Source: Bacillus sp. (in: firmicutes) (GTDB lineage: Bacteria > Bacillota > Bacilli > Bacillales > Cytobacillaceae). From it: a stretch of DNA of 7,124 bases. The stretch lies in the NCBI GenBank assembly GCA_003457145.1, contig DMSR01000165.1, forward strand, positions 2,734-9,857, read 5' to 3'. Under the pieces are notes generated by a model. That model was not told the DNA's origin. It worked only from the letters and a program-made list of their open reading frames with translations, and ran no database searches. This document shows, piece after piece, positions 5,267 to 7,124 of the stretch. The translations under genes and the position numbers were made by a program. Position 1 is the first letter of the stretch; each line of letters begins with the position of its first letter.

Positions 5267-5974
5267 ATGAAAAAAGCAGATATTTTAGATTGGCTGAAAG
5301 AAGGGAATATTACGATTCCCGCTGTGCTGCTTACACAGTACAAAGAAATGAAATTAAGTGAACAAGAGTTAGCATTACTATTGCATGTATTTTACTTTTC
5401 AGAAAAGGGGAACGAATTCCCGACTCCTACGGAACTTGCAGCCCGAATGACGATATCGGCTTTTGAATGCACGGATATACTTCGTGCACTGATTCAGAGA
5501 GGGTTTATAACGATCAGTGATGGCGATTCAACAGACGGCATCAGGTATGAGAAATATTCACTAGAACCGCTCTGGGAGAAGCTATTTGATCAATTCATGC
5601 TAAAGCGTAAAAAAGAAAAAGAAAATCTTGTCAATCAAGAAGAGACTGATTTATATACTAGTTTTGAAAAGGAGTTTGGCCGGCCATTATCCCCCTTTGA
5701 ATGTGAGACCCTGGCTATGTGGATGGACGATGACCACCATGATCCTATAATAATAAAAGCCGCTTTGAGGGAAGCCGTGATTTCAGGAAAGTTGAATTTT
5801 CGGTACATAGACCGAATTCTTTTTGAATGGAAGAAAAATGGCATTAAAACGATAGAACAGGCGAAGAGTTATGGAAGGAAATTCAGGCAGCACCAGAATC
5901 CGCAAAAATCAGCGAATGCAGAAACAAAAATTTCCGCAAATCCAGTGCCATTTTATAACTGGCTTGAACAATAA
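5267..5974 (+). CDS. dnaD: DnaD, replication initiation and restart protein
   Basis: In Bacillales, DnaD acts with DnaB and DnaI at oriC (after DnaA) and at stalled forks (after PriA) to load the replicative helicase. The 235 residues show the two-domain layout of the family. The N-terminal winged-helix oligomerisation domain (DDBH1) spans about 1-100 (PAVLLTQYKEMKLSEQELALLL, FPTPTELAARM, YSLEPLWEKLF). A charged linker follows (KRKKEKENLVNQEE, about 113-126), then the C-terminal DNA-binding domain (DDBH2, about 128-195) with its YxxxIxxxW motif in YIDRILFEW (Tyr180, Ile184, Trp188). The tail ends PFYNWLEQ, as in B. subtilis. The start is ATG at 5267 with GAGGTG (5255-5260) 6 bases before; an in-frame GTG at 5258 lies inside the ribosome site. 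It is bounded by its own promoter and terminator. Confidence 0.95.
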   Translation: MKKADILDWLKEGNITIPAVLLTQYKEMKLSEQELALLLHVFYFSEKGNEFPTPTELAARMTISAFECTDILRALIQRGFITISDGDSTDGIRYEKYSLEPLWEKLFDQFMLKRKKEKENLVNQEETDLYTSFEKEFGRPLSPFECETLAMWMDDDHHDPIIIKAALREAVISGKLNFRYIDRILFEWKKNGIKTIEQAKSYGRKFRQHQNPQKSANAETKISANPVPFYNWLEQ

Positions 5975-5981
5975 AACTTTT

Positions 5982-6009
5982 ACGAGAGAATTCATTCTCT
6001 CGTTTTTTA
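5982..6009 (+). terminator. Intrinsic terminator between dnaD and nth
   Basis: ACGAGAGAA (5982-5990) pairs perfectly with TTCTCTCGT (5995-6003) around TTCA, and six T span 6003-6008. It starts 7 bases after the dnaD stop. Its strength implies that nth either relies on read-through or has its own promoter at 6010-6092, where I see no clear sigma-A site. Confidence 0.88.
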
Positions 6010-6092
6010 ACGGATCCATTTTAAAAGTCTGCTTATCTAGTTAAACAGGAGGGCGTCTGCTGCCCAAAAAAGTAAAAGCGTGGTGAAATAAA

Positions 6093-6743
6093 ATGTTAAA
6101 TAAACAGCAAATAAGGTTTTGCCTTGATGAAATGGGCAGGATGTTTCCTAACGCTCATTGTGAATTAGTCCACTCCAATCCCTTTGAATTAGTAATAGCG
6201 GTAGCATTATCTGCTCAGTGTACGGATGCATTGGTCAACAAGGTGACTAGGAATTTATTTGATAAATACAAAACACCTGAAGATTACCTTGCAGTACCAT
6301 TAGAAGAGCTTCAGCAGGATATCAGGTCCATCGGGCTATACAGAAACAAGGCTAATAACATTCAAAAGCTTTGCCGGATGCTTTTAGATGATTATGGCGG
6401 AATCGTGCCTACGGACAGGGATGAATTGACCAAGCTGCCTGGGGTAGGCCGAAAGACTGCAAATGTTGTTGTGTCTGTTGCGTTTGGCGTACCTGCAATT
6501 GCAGTGGATACACATGTTGAGCGAGTCAGTAAACGGCTCGCTTTTAGTCGCTGGAAGGATTCTGTGCTGGAAGTTGAAAAAAATTTAATGAAGAAAATTC
6601 CTGAAGATGAATGGTCAGTTACTCATCACCGGATGATTTTTTTTGGCAGATACCATTGCAAAGCTCAAAACCCCAAATGCGAAATATGTCCATTGCTTGA
6701 ATTATGCCGAGAAGGAAAAAAGCGTATGAGGAGTAGAGGCTAA
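6093..6743 (+). CDS. nth: Endonuclease III (Nth), DNA glycosylase/AP lyase
   Basis: This base-excision-repair enzyme removes oxidised pyrimidines and cleaves the resulting abasic site. The 216 residues include NPFELVIAVALSAQCTDALVN near 29-49, the helix-hairpin-helix LPGVGRKTANVV with catalytic Lys121 (about 115-126), and VDTHVERVSKRL with catalytic Asp139. The C-terminal [4Fe-4S] loop has the exact family spacing C-X6-C-X2-C-X5-C (Cys189, Cys196, Cys199, Cys205). The start is ATG at 6093, matching the homologue start MLN. Its ribosome site is weak (GGTG at 6082-6085), while a much stronger AGGAGGG lies too far upstream (6047-6053). The stop codon directly touches the ypoC start, so the two are translationally linked. 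No defect is seen. Confidence 0.97.
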   Translation: MLNKQQIRFCLDEMGRMFPNAHCELVHSNPFELVIAVALSAQCTDALVNKVTRNLFDKYKTPEDYLAVPLEELQQDIRSIGLYRNKANNIQKLCRMLLDDYGGIVPTDRDELTKLPGVGRKTANVVVSVAFGVPAIAVDTHVERVSKRLAFSRWKDSVLEVEKNLMKKIPEDEWSVTHHRMIFFGRYHCKAQNPKCEICPLLELCREGKKRMRSRG

Positions 6744-7118
6744 GTGGAAAATGAGTTACCGGCAAAACAAGTTGAGTTATTAACGCAAAAGCTTCTGCAA
6801 AATTGGAATCAATCCAGAATTGAGCTCGAGGGACTTTTTAAAAATAGGGATAGCGAACAAGCTTTGAATGTAATGACTCATGCTATTGAACTTTTTAAAG
6901 AATTCCTTTACCTATCAAATGGTCATAGGAGCAATGGTGAGATTAATATTGAAGACTTTAGCATTAAACCTGTAAATGTTAAGGAGCGGCTCAATTTTAT
7001 TATATCGAGACCTCGGTTATTTCATTCGTTTGTCCAATTGTCGGAGTTATTCTTTGAACAAGAAAAACAGTATGCTAAATATGTAGCATTAACAAGAAGA
7101 ACCAAAAGTCCCGACTAA
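6744..7118 (+). CDS. ypoC: YpoC family protein of unknown function
   Basis: The product is 124 residues, probably soluble and mostly helical, with no signal peptide or membrane segment. It is recognised by position (between nth and, beyond the window, expected ponA) and by size and general sequence character of YpoC; no enzymatic motif is visible. The C-terminal half carries FIISRPRLFHSFVQLSELFFEQEKQ in pieces, with an aromatic-rich helix around residues 89-110, and ends in a basic tail (RRTKSPD). The start is GTG at 6744, immediately after the nth TAA, with AGGAG (6729-6733) inside the nth 3' end, 10 bases upstream. Translation is therefore probably coupled to nth. The stop is at 7116-7118 and only six bases follow in the window. 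Confidence 0.85.
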   Translation: MENELPAKQVELLTQKLLQNWNQSRIELEGLFKNRDSEQALNVMTHAIELFKEFLYLSNGHRSNGEINIEDFSIKPVNVKERLNFIISRPRLFHSFVQLSELFFEQEKQYAKYVALTRRTKSPD

Positions 7119-7124
7119 ATTAAT

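Noticed and set aside
5635..5844. 69-codon minus-strand frame inside dnaD
   Set aside because: Antisense to the conserved DnaD C-terminal domain, with no supporting signals.

Overview
The window reads as chromosomal DNA of a Bacillaceae bacterium (order Bacillales). The right three quarters carries the gene order ypmA-ypmB-aspB-asnS-dnaD-nth-ypoC, all on the + strand. As I recall it, this is the same block found in Bacillus subtilis, where recU-ponA follows and dinG precedes. DnaD and YpmA are lineage markers for Bacillales. Base composition, AGGAGG-type ribosome sites and sigma-A-like promoters fit a low-to-moderate G+C Firmicute. I cannot name the species.

Layout. (1) 50-874: a 274-residue membrane-anchored protein that looks like the extracytoplasmic metallo-beta-lactamase (MBL) domain of ComEC/Rec2, but with essentially all metal-binding motifs replaced. 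(2) 875-1733: about 860 bases without a convincing gene but with many perfect or near-perfect inverted repeats, at least two promoter-like sites and an intrinsic terminator that reads on the minus strand. This is the unusual part of the window and a candidate for one or more structured RNAs. (3) 1734-3614: ypmA (56 aa), ypmB and aspB, closely spaced and probably one transcript that ends at a terminator at 3622-3656. (4) 3664-5141: a long hairpin, a promoter, asnS (asparaginyl-tRNA synthetase) and its terminator. (5) 5219-6009: promoter, dnaD (replication initiation) and terminator. (6) 6093-7118: nth (endonuclease III) directly abutting ypoC.

How the genes relate. AspB makes aspartate, the precursor of the asparagine that AsnS charges onto tRNA. 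DnaD helps load the replicative helicase, and Nth removes oxidised pyrimidines. The genes from ypmA onward are ordinary housekeeping content. The ComEC-like pseudoenzyme and the structured non-coding stretch occupy the place where I would expect dinG, so this junction is the accessory or lineage-specific part.

Limits. No homology search, RNA folding program or comparative alignment was available. Protein identities rest on recognised motifs and remembered family sequences. RNA proposals rest on hand-found complementarity and are hypotheses.
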